Below, in pieces: positions 32,883 through 43,300 of a stretch of DNA of 61,575 nt. Source of the stretch: Clostridia bacterium (GTDB taxonomy: Bacteria > Bacillota > Clostridia > Christensenellales > Aristaeellaceae); assembly GCA_017938695.1 (NCBI GenBank), contig JAGBBA010000040.1:1-61575 (forward strand). The letters run 5' to 3'. The translations under genes were made by a program, and so were the position numbers. The notes under the pieces were generated by a model, which searched no databases, was not told the origin of the DNA, and was given only the letters and a program-made list of their open reading frames with translations. How positions within the stretch are numbered: position 1 is the first letter of the stretch; every line of letters begins with the position of its first letter.

Positions 32883-34400
32883 ATGAAAAAGTTTACTGCC
32901 ATGCTGCTTGCGCTGCTGATGCTGGCCCTGCCTGTGATGGGCATGGCTGCGTCCCCCAGCGAAATGGTGGACACCGCTGTGGCCAATGGCGCTCCCCTGA
33001 ACACCGCCATCCGCTTTGAGGCTGGCGTGATCCCCGGCCTGGACGAGGAAATCGCTGTGATCGTCAGCGATCTGATCAACGCCATCAGCATGACCACTGA
33101 TCAGCAGGGCGGCGATGCGCCCCAATTCGACTTTGCGCTGCAGCTCACCGGCACCGACGTGCTGACCCTGAGCGGCGCTGCCAAGGGCGACGACATCTAT
33201 GTGAAGTCCAACCTGCTGGGCGAAGACGTGATGGCCGCCAACGGCGACGAAGCCAAGATCATCTTCGAGCGTCTGCTGGACATGGGCGCGGAAGCCGGCA
33301 TGTTCACCGCCAACGATGTGGCTGAGATCAAGCAGGTCATCGAGCAGGCTGCTGCCCAGGTGAACGTTCCCGCTGTGGAACTGGACGTGGACGACCTGGA
33401 TCCCGCCAAGGTGATCGAAGTGGTCCTCAAGCTGGCCGAAAAGGCCCAGACGGGCGAAGTGACCGCTCAGCCCAAGAACTGCGATCCCGCTGCTTCCATG
33501 ATCACCATCACCCTGACCGGTGATGACATCGCCGATGTGTACGACGCCATCTTCGACATGATGAAGAACAGCGAAAGCTTCATGCAGGGCTTTGCTTCCA
33601 CCTTCGAATCCATGAACGCTCAGATGGACGGCGAACCCATCACCGCTGCTGAATTCATGGAGAAGGCTCCTGCCGCTGTGCGCGAAGCCATGGGCATGAT
33701 CCAGGGCGACGTGCCTGTGGTCATCTACCTGGACGAGGAAGGCATGCCCGTGTGCGGCAGCATTGCCATGACCATGAAGGGCGAAAATGAGAACGGCGAG
33801 ACCGAAACCATCGCCATGGATATGCACTATGACCGCCTGACCGTGAACGACGCTGTGAACCATGGATTCACCGTGAAAGCCGAAGACGCCAAGAACGAGG
33901 GCGTGGCCATGGGCCTGTACATTCAGGATAGCGAAAAGCTGCTGAACGTGCAGTTCAATGCTGACAGCCTGAACAACGGCACTGCCCAGCCTGTGATCGC
34001 TGTGAACGTGAAGCAGGAGAAGGAATACGGCGAAACCAAGTCTGAGGAAGATACCGACATCGCCATCACCGTCGTGGACAGCGACTCCGGCGAAGAGGTT
34101 GGCTTCGTGATCGAAGTTGACATGGAAGCTGAGATCCTGGCCGAGGGCGTTGTGAAGGCCGAGTCCGAAATGGATATCGCCCTGAAGGGTATGGAAGAGG
34201 AACTGATCACCATCAAGGTGGATCAGGTGACCGGTGCTGCTGCCGAGTCCATCGCTGTGGCTGACGCTGTCCGTCCCGGCCAGATGACCGACGAAGAGTT
34301 TGCTGCCATGGTCAACGGCCTGGGCGACAACCTGATGAACGTGCTGATCCAGGCCATGCAGTGCCTGCCCGCCAGCACCCTGGAACTGATGATGCAGTAA
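32883..34400 (+). CDS. Exported Asp/Glu-rich protein of unknown function
   Basis: A 505-aa secreted protein. Signal peptide MKKFTAMLLALLMLALPVMG. The mature chain is very acidic and built of beta-strand-like repeats (FDFALQLTGTDVLTLSG; later VVIYLDEEGMPVCGSIAMTM) separated by helices, similar to the large LolA/DUF-type exported proteins of Clostridia, but no family was recognised. GAGGAGGTCGAC precedes the ATG. Monocistronic between a near-consensus promoter and a strong terminator. Nothing suggests catalysis. Confidence 0.7.
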   Translation: MKKFTAMLLALLMLALPVMGMAASPSEMVDTAVANGAPLNTAIRFEAGVIPGLDEEIAVIVSDLINAISMTTDQQGGDAPQFDFALQLTGTDVLTLSGAAKGDDIYVKSNLLGEDVMAANGDEAKIIFERLLDMGAEAGMFTANDVAEIKQVIEQAAAQVNVPAVELDVDDLDPAKVIEVVLKLAEKAQTGEVTAQPKNCDPAASMITITLTGDDIADVYDAIFDMMKNSESFMQGFASTFESMNAQMDGEPITAAEFMEKAPAAVREAMGMIQGDVPVVIYLDEEGMPVCGSIAMTMKGENENGETETIAMDMHYDRLTVNDAVNHGFTVKAEDAKNEGVAMGLYIQDSEKLLNVQFNADSLNNGTAQPVIAVNVKQEKEYGETKSEEDTDIAITVVDSDSGEEVGFVIEVDMEAEILAEGVVKAESEMDIALKGMEEELITIKVDQVTGAAAESIAVADAVRPGQMTDEEFAAMVNGLGDNLMNVLIQAMQCLPASTLELMMQ

Positions 34401-34413
34401 AACCTGTGAATCA

Positions 34414-34446
34414 AAGAGGAGCGGCCTTCGGGCCGCTCTTTTCCTT
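34414..34446 (+). terminator. Terminator after exported-protein gene
   Basis: GC stem with TTCG tetraloop (GAGCGGCC-TTCG-GGCCGCTC) and T-rich tail. Confidence 0.85.
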
Positions 34447-34460
34447 TTGTTAAGGAAATG

Positions 34461-34489
34461 TTGCAAACGCTGGAAAACCGTGGTATAAT
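34461..34489 (+). promoter_or_regulatory. Promoter of CNNM/CorC-type gene
   Basis: TTGCAA (34461-34466), 17 bp, extended -10 TGG-TATAAT (34481-34489). Confidence 0.75.
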
Positions 34490-34560
34490 ATAAGTTGGTG
34501 TGGTGAATACAATTCCACACCGGGAAAAATAACCACCGAAAAACATAAGGAGTGATCACT

Positions 34561-35922
34561 TTGTCTTCCGACCCATGGGGAGGTCCCTTGCTGCTTCAGC
34601 TGATCCTGATTCTTGTCAACGGCTGGTTTGCTGCGACTGAGGTCGCCGTGCTTTCTGTGAACGAGGCGAAGCTCCGCCACGATGCAGAAGAAGGCGACAA
34701 GGTGGCTGAGCAGCTGATGAAACTGTCCGAGTCGCCCAACAAGTTCCTTTCCACCATTCAGGTGTGCATCACCCTGGCTGGCTTCCTGGGCTCCGCATTC
34801 GCTGCTGACCAGTTTGCTTCCCGCCTGGCTGATGCGGTCAAAGGCTTCATCGCCATTGACCCTGCTGTGCTGAATACCATCTGCGTGGTGCTCATCACCC
34901 TGGTGCTGTCTTACTTCACCCTGGTCTTTGGCGAACTGGTGCCCAAGCGCATCGCCATGCACCATCCGGATAAAATGGCCCGTCTGGCCCTGGGTATGCT
35001 GAAGTTCTGCTCCAGCACCTTCAAGCCCATCGTGTGGCTGCTTTCCGCCAGCACCAACGGCGTGCTGCGCCTGATCGGCATCGACCCCAATGCCGAGCCG
35101 GAGGAGGTCACCGAGGAAGAAATCCGCATGATGGTGGACATGGGCGGCGAGACCGGTGCCATCGAAGAGACCGAGAAGGAAATGATCGAGAACATCTTCG
35201 AGTTCAATAACCTGTCCGCTGAAGATGTGATGACCCACCGAACCGATGTGTTCAGCATCTGGGTGGGGGACGACAACGACACCATCCTCAAAACCATCCG
35301 CGAGTCCGGCCTGAGCCGCTTCCCGGTGTATGACGAGGACATGGACGATATCGTGGGCGTGCTGTCTGCCCGCAGCTTCCTGCTGAATGCAGCCTCCGCT
35401 GCGCCCCGGCCCACCCGTGAGCTGATCCGCGACGCCTACTTCGTGCCCGAAACCGTGCAGGCCGACGCCCTCTTCCGCGACATGCAGAAGAAGCGCATCC
35501 ATATGGCCGTGGTGGTGGACGAGTACGGCGGCATGAGCGGCATCGTCACCATGGAGGACCTGCTGGAAGAGATCGTGGGCAATATCTACGACGAGACCGA
35601 TCACAAGGTGGAGGCGGAGATCGAGCTGGTGGAGGAAGACACCTGGCGCATCGCTGGTACCACCATGCTGGAGGACATCGCCGAGGCACTGGACATCGAC
35701 CTGCCCCTGGAAGAGGAATACGATACCCTGGGCGGCCTGATCTTCAGCCAGTTTACCACCATCCCCCAGGACGGTACCAACCCCGAGGTTACCGTGCACG
35801 GGCTGCACATCCAGGTGGAGAAGATCGAAGATCACCGCGTGGAATACGCCCTGGTGACCAAGCTCCCTGCCGAGGATGAAAAGGCCGAGGACGCGGAAAC
35901 CGAGGAAAGCAAAGATGAATGA
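34561..35922 (+). CDS. CNNM/CorC-family (hemolysin-like) membrane transporter
   Basis: A 453-aa membrane protein with the usual order: DUF21/CNNM four-helix region (about 1-190, e.g. [20 protein letters not shown]), two CBS domains (about 205-330, with [14 protein letters not shown] and [20 protein letters not shown]), and a CorC/HlyC C-terminal domain. Members export or regulate Mg2+ and sometimes Na+. TTG 34561 is chosen because AAGGAG ends eight nt before it; GTG 34552 overlaps that site. The next gene overlaps its end by eight bases. Confidence 0.9.
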   Translation: MSSDPWGGPLLLQLILILVNGWFAATEVAVLSVNEAKLRHDAEEGDKVAEQLMKLSESPNKFLSTIQVCITLAGFLGSAFAADQFASRLADAVKGFIAIDPAVLNTICVVLITLVLSYFTLVFGELVPKRIAMHHPDKMARLALGMLKFCSSTFKPIVWLLSASTNGVLRLIGIDPNAEPEEVTEEEIRMMVDMGGETGAIEETEKEMIENIFEFNNLSAEDVMTHRTDVFSIWVGDDNDTILKTIRESGLSRFPVYDEDMDDIVGVLSARSFLLNAASAAPRPTRELIRDAYFVPETVQADALFRDMQKKRIHMAVVVDEYGGMSGIVTMEDLLEEIVGNIYDETDHKVEAEIELVEEDTWRIAGTTMLEDIAEALDIDLPLEEEYDTLGGLIFSQFTTIPQDGTNPEVTVHGLHIQVEKIEDHRVEYALVTKLPAEDEKAEDAETEESKDE

Positions 35923-36442
35923 AGAAGCTCGATTCAAAACCACCGGTAAGCTGAATGAGGCCTTCTTCCGCCGAAACAGCCGGTATCTGCTTTCGCCAAA
36001 GTATATCAGAACGAAGCTGATCCTGCTGGCGGTGGTGACGGTGCTTCTGCTGGGCAGCTATTTCCTCATGCGGTGGCCCTTGTACCTGATCATGCTGGCG
36101 GTCTATGCGGTATTTTCGGCGGCGATGCTCTTTGTTGACCGCAATCGCGCTGCCAAAACGCTGACGAAACGCCTGCTCGAAACTGCGCCGGACGGTGAAG
36201 TGCTGCTGACCACCAGCTGCACGGACAGCGGCATCCGCAGTGAAAACCACACCAACGGCGGTACGACGGAGATCGAGTACAAGCACCTGAGCACCCTGGC
36301 GGTGGCCGAAGGCGCGATGATCCTGATGACCAAGGCCAGCCAGTTCACCGTGCTTTTCACCGACTGCCTGACGGAGCAGGAACAGCGCGAGCTGCAAGTT
36401 TTCATTGAGGAAAAGTGTCCGCAAATCAAAATCAAGCGATAA
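35915..36442 (+). CDS. YcxB-like membrane protein
   Basis: A 175-aa protein with two membrane helices (LILLAVVTVLLLGSYFLM and YLIMLAVYAVFSAAMLFV) followed by a soluble part that fits the YcxB-like family (TEIEYKHLSTLAVAEGAMIL and a final helix). Its role is unknown. The ATG at 35915 overlaps the 3' end of the CNNM gene, GAGGAAAG being inside that gene, so translation is probably coupled. Confidence 0.75.
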   Translation: MNEEARFKTTGKLNEAFFRRNSRYLLSPKYIRTKLILLAVVTVLLLGSYFLMRWPLYLIMLAVYAVFSAAMLFVDRNRAAKTLTKRLLETAPDGEVLLTTSCTDSGIRSENHTNGGTTEIEYKHLSTLAVAEGAMILMTKASQFTVLFTDCLTEQEQRELQVFIEEKCPQIKIKR

Positions 36443-36446
36443 TAAA

Positions 36447-36480
36447 AGAACCGCTGCATGATGTGCAGCGGTTCTTCTTT
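36447..36480. terminator. Bidirectional terminator
   Basis: 12-bp stem AGAACCGCTGCA/TGCAGCGGTTCT with TCTTTG tail, between converging genes. Confidence 0.75.
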
Positions 36481-36488
36481 GTATGCTC

Positions 36489-37487
36489 TTAGCCGACGAT
36501 GCTGTCGATGAGGTCCAGCTCTTCCTTGGTGAAGGCGGGGCCGTTCAGGGCGGCCACGTTCTCGATGATCTGCTCAGGGCGGCTGGCACCGATCAGGGCA
36601 GAGGTGACCACCTCGTCGCGCAGCACCCACTGCAGGGCCATCTGAGCCAGCTTCTGGCCGCGGGCCTGGGCGATGTCGTTCAGCTTGCGGATCATGGCCA
36701 GCTTGTCCTCGGTGATGGAGGAGGGCTTCAGGAAGCGGGGATCCTGGGCAGCACGGGAATCGGCGGGGATGCCATTGAGATACTTGCCGGTGAGCAGGCC
36801 GTTCTGCAGGGGGGCGAAGCAGATGCAGCCCACGCCCTCGCGGCGCAGCACATCGGTCAGGCTGCCGGTGCCCTCCATGGGCTTTTCGATGTGGCGGTTC
36901 AGCATGGAATAGCTGGGCTGGTGAATCAGCAGGTGAGTACCCAGGGCCTTCACAGCGGCCTCGGTCTGCTGAGCGTTGTAGTTGGAAATGCCCACGTAGA
37001 GGGCCTTGCCGCTGCGCAGGATCTGCTCCAGGGCACCCATGGTTTCCTCGATGGGGGTGTCCGGGTCGGGACGGTGGTGGTAGAAGATATCCACATAGTC
37101 CACGTTCATGCGCTTCAGGGACTGATCCAGGCTGGAGATCAGGTACTTGCGGCTGCCGTGGTCGCCGTAGGGGCCCTTCCACATATCGTAGCCAGCCTTG
37201 GTGGAGATCACCAATTCGTCGCGGTAGGGCTTCCAGTCGCGCTGCATCAGGATGCCGAAGTTGCACTCGGCTTCGCCGTAGGGCGGGCCGTAGTTGTTGG
37301 CCAGGTCAAAGTGGGTGATGCCGTTGTCGAAGGCGGTGCGCAGCAGGCTCTGCTGCACGCCCAGGGGGGTGATGTTGCCGAAGTTGTGCCACAGGCCCAG
37401 GGAGATGGCGGGCAGCATCAGGCCGCTCTTGCCGCAGCGGCGGTACTGCATGGTGTCGTAGCGTTTTTCGCTGGCGATGTAATCCAT
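36489..37487 (-). CDS. Aldo/keto reductase, YghZ-like
   Basis: A 332-aa NADPH-dependent reductase closest to the L-glyceraldehyde-3-phosphate reductase branch. Catalytic tetrad visible: Asp and Tyr in FDLANNYGPPYG, Lys in VISTKAGYDMW, His in DIFYHHRPDP. C-terminal cofactor site SALIGASRPEQI is typical. GGAGGATTCC lies before the ATG. Forms a probable operon with the upstream UroD-family gene (26 nt). Confidence 0.92.
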   Translation of the reverse strand: MDYIASEKRYDTMQYRRCGKSGLMLPAISLGLWHNFGNITPLGVQQSLLRTAFDNGITHFDLANNYGPPYGEAECNFGILMQRDWKPYRDELVISTKAGYDMWKGPYGDHGSRKYLISSLDQSLKRMNVDYVDIFYHHRPDPDTPIEETMGALEQILRSGKALYVGISNYNAQQTEAAVKALGTHLLIHQPSYSMLNRHIEKPMEGTGSLTDVLRREGVGCICFAPLQNGLLTGKYLNGIPADSRAAQDPRFLKPSSITEDKLAMIRKLNDIAQARGQKLAQMALQWVLRDEVVTSALIGASRPEQIIENVAALNGPAFTKEELDLIDSIVG

Positions 37488-37513
37488 GGGGAATCCTCCT
37501 TTATTTCACTTCG

Positions 37514-38473
37514 TTATTTGAGCTCGTTCATTGCATCCACAACCCACTGGATGCGCTGCATATCAACGGTGGCGGGCAGGGTGCAGTCGGCCCCCAGCAT
37601 GATGCCGGTACTGCCGTGGGTGCGCACCAGCTCCTTAGCGTAGTGCTGAACTTCTTCCTTGCTGCCGGTGTTGATCAGGCTGCCGGCGCGGTTGTCAAAG
37701 CCGCCCAGCACGCACTTGCCGCCGAAGAAAGCCTTGCCGGCGGTCAGGTCCACATTCTCCACAAAGCAGGCCCAGTTGATGGCCTTGGCAGGGTAATCCT
37801 GCCACACCTCCAGGTGGTTGGGGATGCCTGCCCAGCCGCAGCAATGCAGCACGTTCAGCTGGGAGAAACGGTTGGCATGCTCCAGCACCTTCAGGTCGCT
37901 GGGGGTGATCAGGCTGCGGTATTCCGCCGGGGTGAAGCGGTCCTTCTCGCCGCCCTGCACGCAGTAGTACACGCCGTCGATGCCTGCCTCGGTGATCAGC
38001 TTTTCGCACAAGAGCGCATTGTCCTGGGCGATAACGTCCAGGGCGTACAGGATGGCCTCGGGCTTCTCCTTCAGGTGCTTCATCACCAATTCGTCGCTGG
38101 TGCCGAAGCGGATGGTGGAGAAGGGCGCGAACACATTGTACAGCACCAGGCAGTCGCTGGTGAGCCCGGCCTTCACGGCCTTGGCGCGCTCCACCTGGCC
38201 GCGGATGAAGTCGCTCTCCGGGCCCAGGGGCTTGAGGGCAAACCAGTCGTCAGGCTCCTTCACGGCCTTGGCCACGGGGTGGGGGTAATCGAAGTATCCG
38301 TCGCACATCAGCTTGGCTATGTCGGCGTCGATGTGGTTGTAGTACGCCAGGTGGGCATCCACGCAGGGCTGGCCCAGCTGCTTTTCCTCGGGGAAGTGGA
38401 ACCAGAAGCCCACCGGGGGCCGGTCAACGGGCTGGTTGTTCATGGCGGCTATCACGCGCTCGCGCTTGGTCAT
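37514..38473 (-). CDS. Uroporphyrinogen-decarboxylase family protein
   Basis: A 319-aa protein of the UroD/MtaA superfamily (TIM barrel). MTKRERVIAAMNNQPVDRPP is the typical opening; LNVLHCCGWAGIP holds the position where corrinoid methyltransferases keep a zinc-site HxC. The heme-pathway active-site pattern is not evident, so a methyltransferase or other role is more likely than heme synthesis. AAGGAGGCG precedes the chosen ATG. Co-transcribed with the aldo/keto reductase. Confidence 0.8.
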   Translation of the reverse strand: MTKRERVIAAMNNQPVDRPPVGFWFHFPEEKQLGQPCVDAHLAYYNHIDADIAKLMCDGYFDYPHPVAKAVKEPDDWFALKPLGPESDFIRGQVERAKAVKAGLTSDCLVLYNVFAPFSTIRFGTSDELVMKHLKEKPEAILYALDVIAQDNALLCEKLITEAGIDGVYYCVQGGEKDRFTPAEYRSLITPSDLKVLEHANRFSQLNVLHCCGWAGIPNHLEVWQDYPAKAINWACFVENVDLTAGKAFFGGKCVLGGFDNRAGSLINTGSKEEVQHYAKELVRTHGSTGIMLGADCTLPATVDMQRIQWVVDAMNELK

Positions 38474-38728
38474 GAGGGATCGCCTCCTTATGCAGTATGG
38501 AAAGAACAAAAACTTCTGTTTCTATCATAGCATGAGGGGAGGATGGGCTTCATCTGATAAATGACACAAATCTGTGCAGAAACGATCATTTATCCGGCGG
38601 AGATGGCTATGAAAGAGGAAAGAAATGCTTCGGGGTCGAACGTAGAAAACATATCGCACAGGCTTCTTCTGCGTTTATCATACGGCAAGCAGGGGAGAAA
38701 GTCAATGCGCAAAAAGGAAGTGGCGCAC

Positions 38729-40180
38729 ATGGAGAAATACATCGCTTTGATGGAAAAAGCCCGGGCGTGGATCGACGCGCACCGGGATGAGTTTATTGCG
38801 GAATTGCAGGCCTGGGCGCGGATCCCCTCGGTTAGCCGGGCAGACCTGGCGGCACCCGGCATGCCCTTTGGCCCGGACTGCCGGAAAATGCTGGACTTCG
38901 CCATGGAGCGCGGCAGGCACTACGGCTTTGACGTAACTGAGCACGACGGCTGCGCCTGCTCCATCACCTGGGGCGACGGGGAGGACAGCATCGGCATGAT
39001 CGCCCACCTGGATGTGGTGCCCGTGGGTGAGGGCTGGGTGTATCCGCCCTTCGGCGCGACCTACCTGCCCGAGCACGATGTGATGATCGGCCGCGGCGTG
39101 GATGACAACAAGGGCTCGGCCATTGCGGGCCTGTTTGCCATGCGGATGCTCCGCGAGTTCGGCTGGCCCATGCGCCATGGCATCCGGCTGATGTGCGGCA
39201 CCAGCGAGGAAACCGGCATGCAGGACATGCAGCGGCTGAAGGAGCAGGGGCTGCGCTTCCCCAAGGTGTCGCTGGTGCCGGACGCCGGCTTCCCGGTGAA
39301 CTTCGGCCAGAAGGGCAGCGTGGACGCTACGCTGCATTTCCCCTGCGAAGGAAATCTGCTGCGCCTGGACGCTGGCTCGGTGCGGAACATCATCCCCGAT
39401 CTGGCCCAGTGCGTGGTGGCTATGCCTGTGGCGGAGGTGCAGCAAGCCTTTGCCACGCTGGATGCGGAGCTGATGGCTTATCTGACCGTGGAGGCATGCC
39501 CGGAAGGCACGGCCATTGCGGCCAGCGGACGCTCTGGCCACGCGGCGTTCCTGGCCGGGGGCGACAATGCCATCAGCCACCTGACCCGTGCGCTGGCGGA
39601 AAGCGGCATTCTGCAGGGCAGCTGCGCGGCGGCCATCCGTGCCGTGGCTGACCTGACGGCGGACGCCTATGGCCGCAGCGAGGGCGTAGCGTACAGTGAC
39701 GAAATCTCCGGCGAGCTGACGCTGGTGTACGGCGTGGCGCATTTGCAGAACGGTGTGCTGAAGCTGAGCGTGGACTGCCGCTATCCCATCACCTGCCAGG
39801 GTGATGCACTGGAAGCAGCCCTGCGGCAGGACTGGGCGCGCCGGGGCGGCAGCGTGGCCGCCTTTGAGCGCAGCGAGCCCTTCTATATCCCCAAGGATGA
39901 TCCCTATGTGGTGGCATTGCAGGCTGTCTACAAGGCGGCCACCGGCCGGGACGACGAGCCCTACACCATGGGCGGCGGTACTTACTCCCGGGTGGTGACC
40001 AATGCGATCTCCTTCGGCCCCGGCATGCCCGGCACCAAGCACGACTGGTCGGCCTTCCTGCCGGAGGGCCACGGCGGGGCCCATGGCCGGGATGAAACCA
40101 TCCCCATGCAGAAACTCTACGACTGCTGCTGCATCTATGTGGCTGCCTTGGCCGCCATGGATGAACTGGTGCCGTCGTGA
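38729..40180 (+). CDS. M20 family dipeptidase (PepV-like)
   Basis: A 483-aa zinc peptidase. Metal ligands: His in IAHLDVVPVG, bridging Asp in RGVDDNKG, catalytic Glu pair in GTSEETGMQD, and a later Asp in VPDAGFP. The dimerisation-lid insertion and C-terminal GTKHDWSAFLPEGHGGAHG agree with PepV-type dipeptidases that finish peptide breakdown in the cytoplasm. ATG 38729 is chosen as MEKYIALMEKAR matches the family start and AAGGAAG is nine nt away; ATG 38705 also has a fair site. Confidence 0.9.
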   Translation: MEKYIALMEKARAWIDAHRDEFIAELQAWARIPSVSRADLAAPGMPFGPDCRKMLDFAMERGRHYGFDVTEHDGCACSITWGDGEDSIGMIAHLDVVPVGEGWVYPPFGATYLPEHDVMIGRGVDDNKGSAIAGLFAMRMLREFGWPMRHGIRLMCGTSEETGMQDMQRLKEQGLRFPKVSLVPDAGFPVNFGQKGSVDATLHFPCEGNLLRLDAGSVRNIIPDLAQCVVAMPVAEVQQAFATLDAELMAYLTVEACPEGTAIAASGRSGHAAFLAGGDNAISHLTRALAESGILQGSCAAAIRAVADLTADAYGRSEGVAYSDEISGELTLVYGVAHLQNGVLKLSVDCRYPITCQGDALEAALRQDWARRGGSVAAFERSEPFYIPKDDPYVVALQAVYKAATGRDDEPYTMGGGTYSRVVTNAISFGPGMPGTKHDWSAFLPEGHGGAHGRDETIPMQKLYDCCCIYVAALAAMDELVPS

Positions 40181-40194
40181 TATGAATCAATCAG

Positions 40195-40228
40195 CACCGC
40201 CTGGCGTCACACAAGGCGGTGTTTCTTA
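40195..40228 (+). terminator. Terminator after dipeptidase
   Basis: Stem CACCGCC/GGCGGTG followed by TTTCTT. Confidence 0.6.
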
Positions 40229-40259
40229 TGTAAATCTTGCGCCGAAAGCCCCGGAAAGG

Positions 40260-40300
40260 TTGACAATCGCCGCCGCTTGATTTACCATGTAATTTGGTAA
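40260..40300 (+). promoter_or_regulatory. Promoter with inverted repeat before the giant surface protein
   Basis: TTGACA (40260-40265), 17 bp, TACCAT (40283-40288). An inverted repeat TTACCA/TGGTAA (40282-40287, 40295-40300) covers the -10 box, a place for a repressor. Confidence 0.5.
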
Positions 40301-40354
40301 TTTATCTGAATGACCATCGGACGCTTATGTCCGTTGTACGGAGGAATCCGGTTT

Positions 40355-43300
40355 ATGAAGAATGTATGGACGAAGATCCTGGCCCTGATGACCTGTGTGA
40401 TGCTGCTGATGACCATGGCCCCTGCCGCCCTGGCGGAGTGGACCACCCTGGAGGTGGACTTCCGCGGCCTGATCGCCCTGGCAGACGGCCAGTGGCGCAT
40501 GGAGAAGCTGATGGGCTCCTTCCAGGTGCTGCAGAATGGCAAGGAAGTCGGCGTGATCACGGCCAATGAAAAGGGCAGCAATCTGCTGACCCTGTCCAGC
40601 ACGGAGAACGCCCTGCTGATCCCCGACATGGCCACCATGCCCGAGGGATATCTGATCCAGGAACTGGGCTACTCTGCGTCCATCACGGAGGGCCGGCTGA
40701 ACACCGCCCTGGTCATGGCTTATGCCGACGCGGGCCTGTTCACCCTGCAGGCAGAAGGCCGGGGCAGCTTTGTGCTGATCAACGATCAGAACGAGAACAT
40801 TCTGTCCTTCGAAACGGATGAAACCGGCTATTATGCCCTGGCAGAGGCCATCCCTGCCGGTGTGTACACGGCGCGCCAGGTGAAGGCTGCGGAGGGCACC
40901 ACCCCCTGGCCCGACTTCGCCCTGACGGTGAATGCCTATCGCGGCATGCCTGAGCAGGTTGTGCAGGTGGATGCTACCTATGCCCAGGTGGCAAGCCTGG
41001 TGCCCGTTGTGACGCCGGAACCCACTGCTGAGCCCACGGCAGTCCCCACGGAGGAACCCACTGCCGAGCCTACGGCGGTTCCCACCGAGGAACCCACCGC
41101 CGAACCTACTGAGGAACCCACTGCCGAACCTACGGCGGTTCCCACCGAGGAACCAACTGCCGAACCCACGGCAGTTCCCACCGAGGAACCCACTCCCGAA
41201 CCTACGGCAGTTCCCACCGAGGAACCCACTGCTGAGCCTACGGCAGTTCCTACCGAAGAACCCACTGCCGAACCTACGGCGGTTCCCACCGAGGAACCCA
41301 CCGCCGAGCCCACGGCGGTTCCCACTGAAAAACCCACTCCCGAACCCACTGAGGTGCCCACCGAGGAACCCACCGCCGAGCCTACGGCAGTACCCACCGA
41401 AGAACCCACTCCCGAACCTACGGCAGTTCCCACCGAAGAACCCACTGCCGAGCCTACGGCGGTTCCCACCGAAGAGCCCACTGCCGAGCCTACGGCAGTT
41501 CCTACCGAAGAACCTACTGCCGAGCCTACGGAAGTTCCCACCGAAGAACCCACCGCTGAGCCCACGGAAGTTCCTACCGAGGAACCCACTCCCGAACCTG
41601 CTGCTGAACCCACCGCCGAGCCTCTCCCAGTGCTGGACATCGCCAGCTATGCGGGCCCCAAGGGCGCGCTGAAGGTGTGGGTCTACAATGACCGCGATAA
41701 CAACGGCGAGCGCGGCACCTATGACATGGGTGTGGAGAACGTTGCGCTGACCATCCTCACCGCGGACGGCGGCATGATGGCCGCCACCGCCGTGACGGAC
41801 GGCGAAGGCATTCTTGTGTTTGAAGGCCTGCCCGCTGGGCAGTATGTCATCCGCGCGGAAGTGCCCGCCGGCAACGGCTTCAGCAAGATGGGTGACAACG
41901 GCCGCCCCAGTGCCAGCAACATCATGGATTACAGCATCGAGCGCGTGCAGCTCAGCCCCGTGGTCGAGGTGGCCGCCGATGCTGAAAAAGTGGTGGCCAT
42001 GGGCCTTACCAAGCTGGCGGCTGTGTCCGGCAAGGCCTGGAACGACATCAACGGCGACGGCATCATGCAGGAGGACGAGCCCGGCCAGGAGGACGTGCTG
42101 ATCTCCCTGGCTGGCGTGCACAACGGCCTGGTGTATGAGTTCGTCACCGGCGAGGACGGCGAGTTCTACATCGGCCAGGTGAAGCCCGGCAACTACAAGA
42201 TGACCGTCACCACGCCGGAAGGAACCATGTTCACCAAGTATTCCAAGACCGGCGGTGCCAATCGCTCCTATTACACCACCGAGGGCAAACGCACCGATGC
42301 CCGCGCCTTTGAACTCAAGGCCGAGCAGCACTTTGACAAGCGTTACATCGGCGTGGTGGGCGACGGCACCATCCAGGCCCTGTGCTTCCTGGACGCCAAC
42401 TTCAACGGCTTCTACGACGAGGGCGAGGCACTGCTCCCCGGCGTGGAGGTGGAGATCCTCAAGGCCAACGGCAAAACCGTGAGCACCAAGGTCTCCGGCG
42501 AGGATGGCATTGCCACCATCGGTGCGTTGCGCACGGCGACTTACAGCGTGCACGCGCTGCTGCCTGCTGGCTACACCTACACCTGCGTGGTGGAGGGCGG
42601 CAACCAGTTTGATTCCCGCAACGGCCGCCGTGAATATACCGTGAAGGGCATTGATGTGGCAGTGGGCGACACCACCACGGTGCTCATCGGTGCGGTGCAG
42701 CCTGCCTCTGTTACCGGCATCGCGTACCTGGACGACAACTTCTCCGGCACCATGGATGCAGGGGAGGACGTGGTTTCCGGCCTGATCATTGCCCTGCTGG
42801 ACGAAAATGGTGAGCAGCTGGCGGTGGACCGCACCACGGTGAAGGGCAAGTATATCTTTGAGGGTCTGAACCCCGGCACCTACACCATGCGCCTGGAAGC
42901 CAAGCGCGGCTACGCCTTTACCAAGCTGGGCGAGGGCAACTACTTTGTGAATATCGGCGACGGCAGGGGGCAGACTCAGCCCTTTACCGTGGCCTTGGGC
43001 CAGCAGATCACCGGCATGGACATCGGTCAAATCCTCCCCGGCACAGTGCAGGGCAGCGTTTTTGCCGATGCCAACGACAACGGCATCCAGGACGAGGGTG
43101 AAACCGGCTTTGCCGGAACCACCGTGCGCCTGATGGACGAAACCGGCGAGCAGTTCGCCGCCACCATCGGCGATGACGGCGCGTTCGTCTTTGATGCTGT
43201 GATGCCCGGGCGGTATTTCCTGCGCTACGAGCTGCCGGGCGAGAGCACCTTTGCCCAGGTGGTGGGTGGCGGCAATACCATCGCTGGCAGCGGCAATGTG

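Noticed and set aside
41018-41625. CRISPR-like periodic array
   Set aside because: The repeats are in frame, without unique spacers, and encode the PTE stalk.
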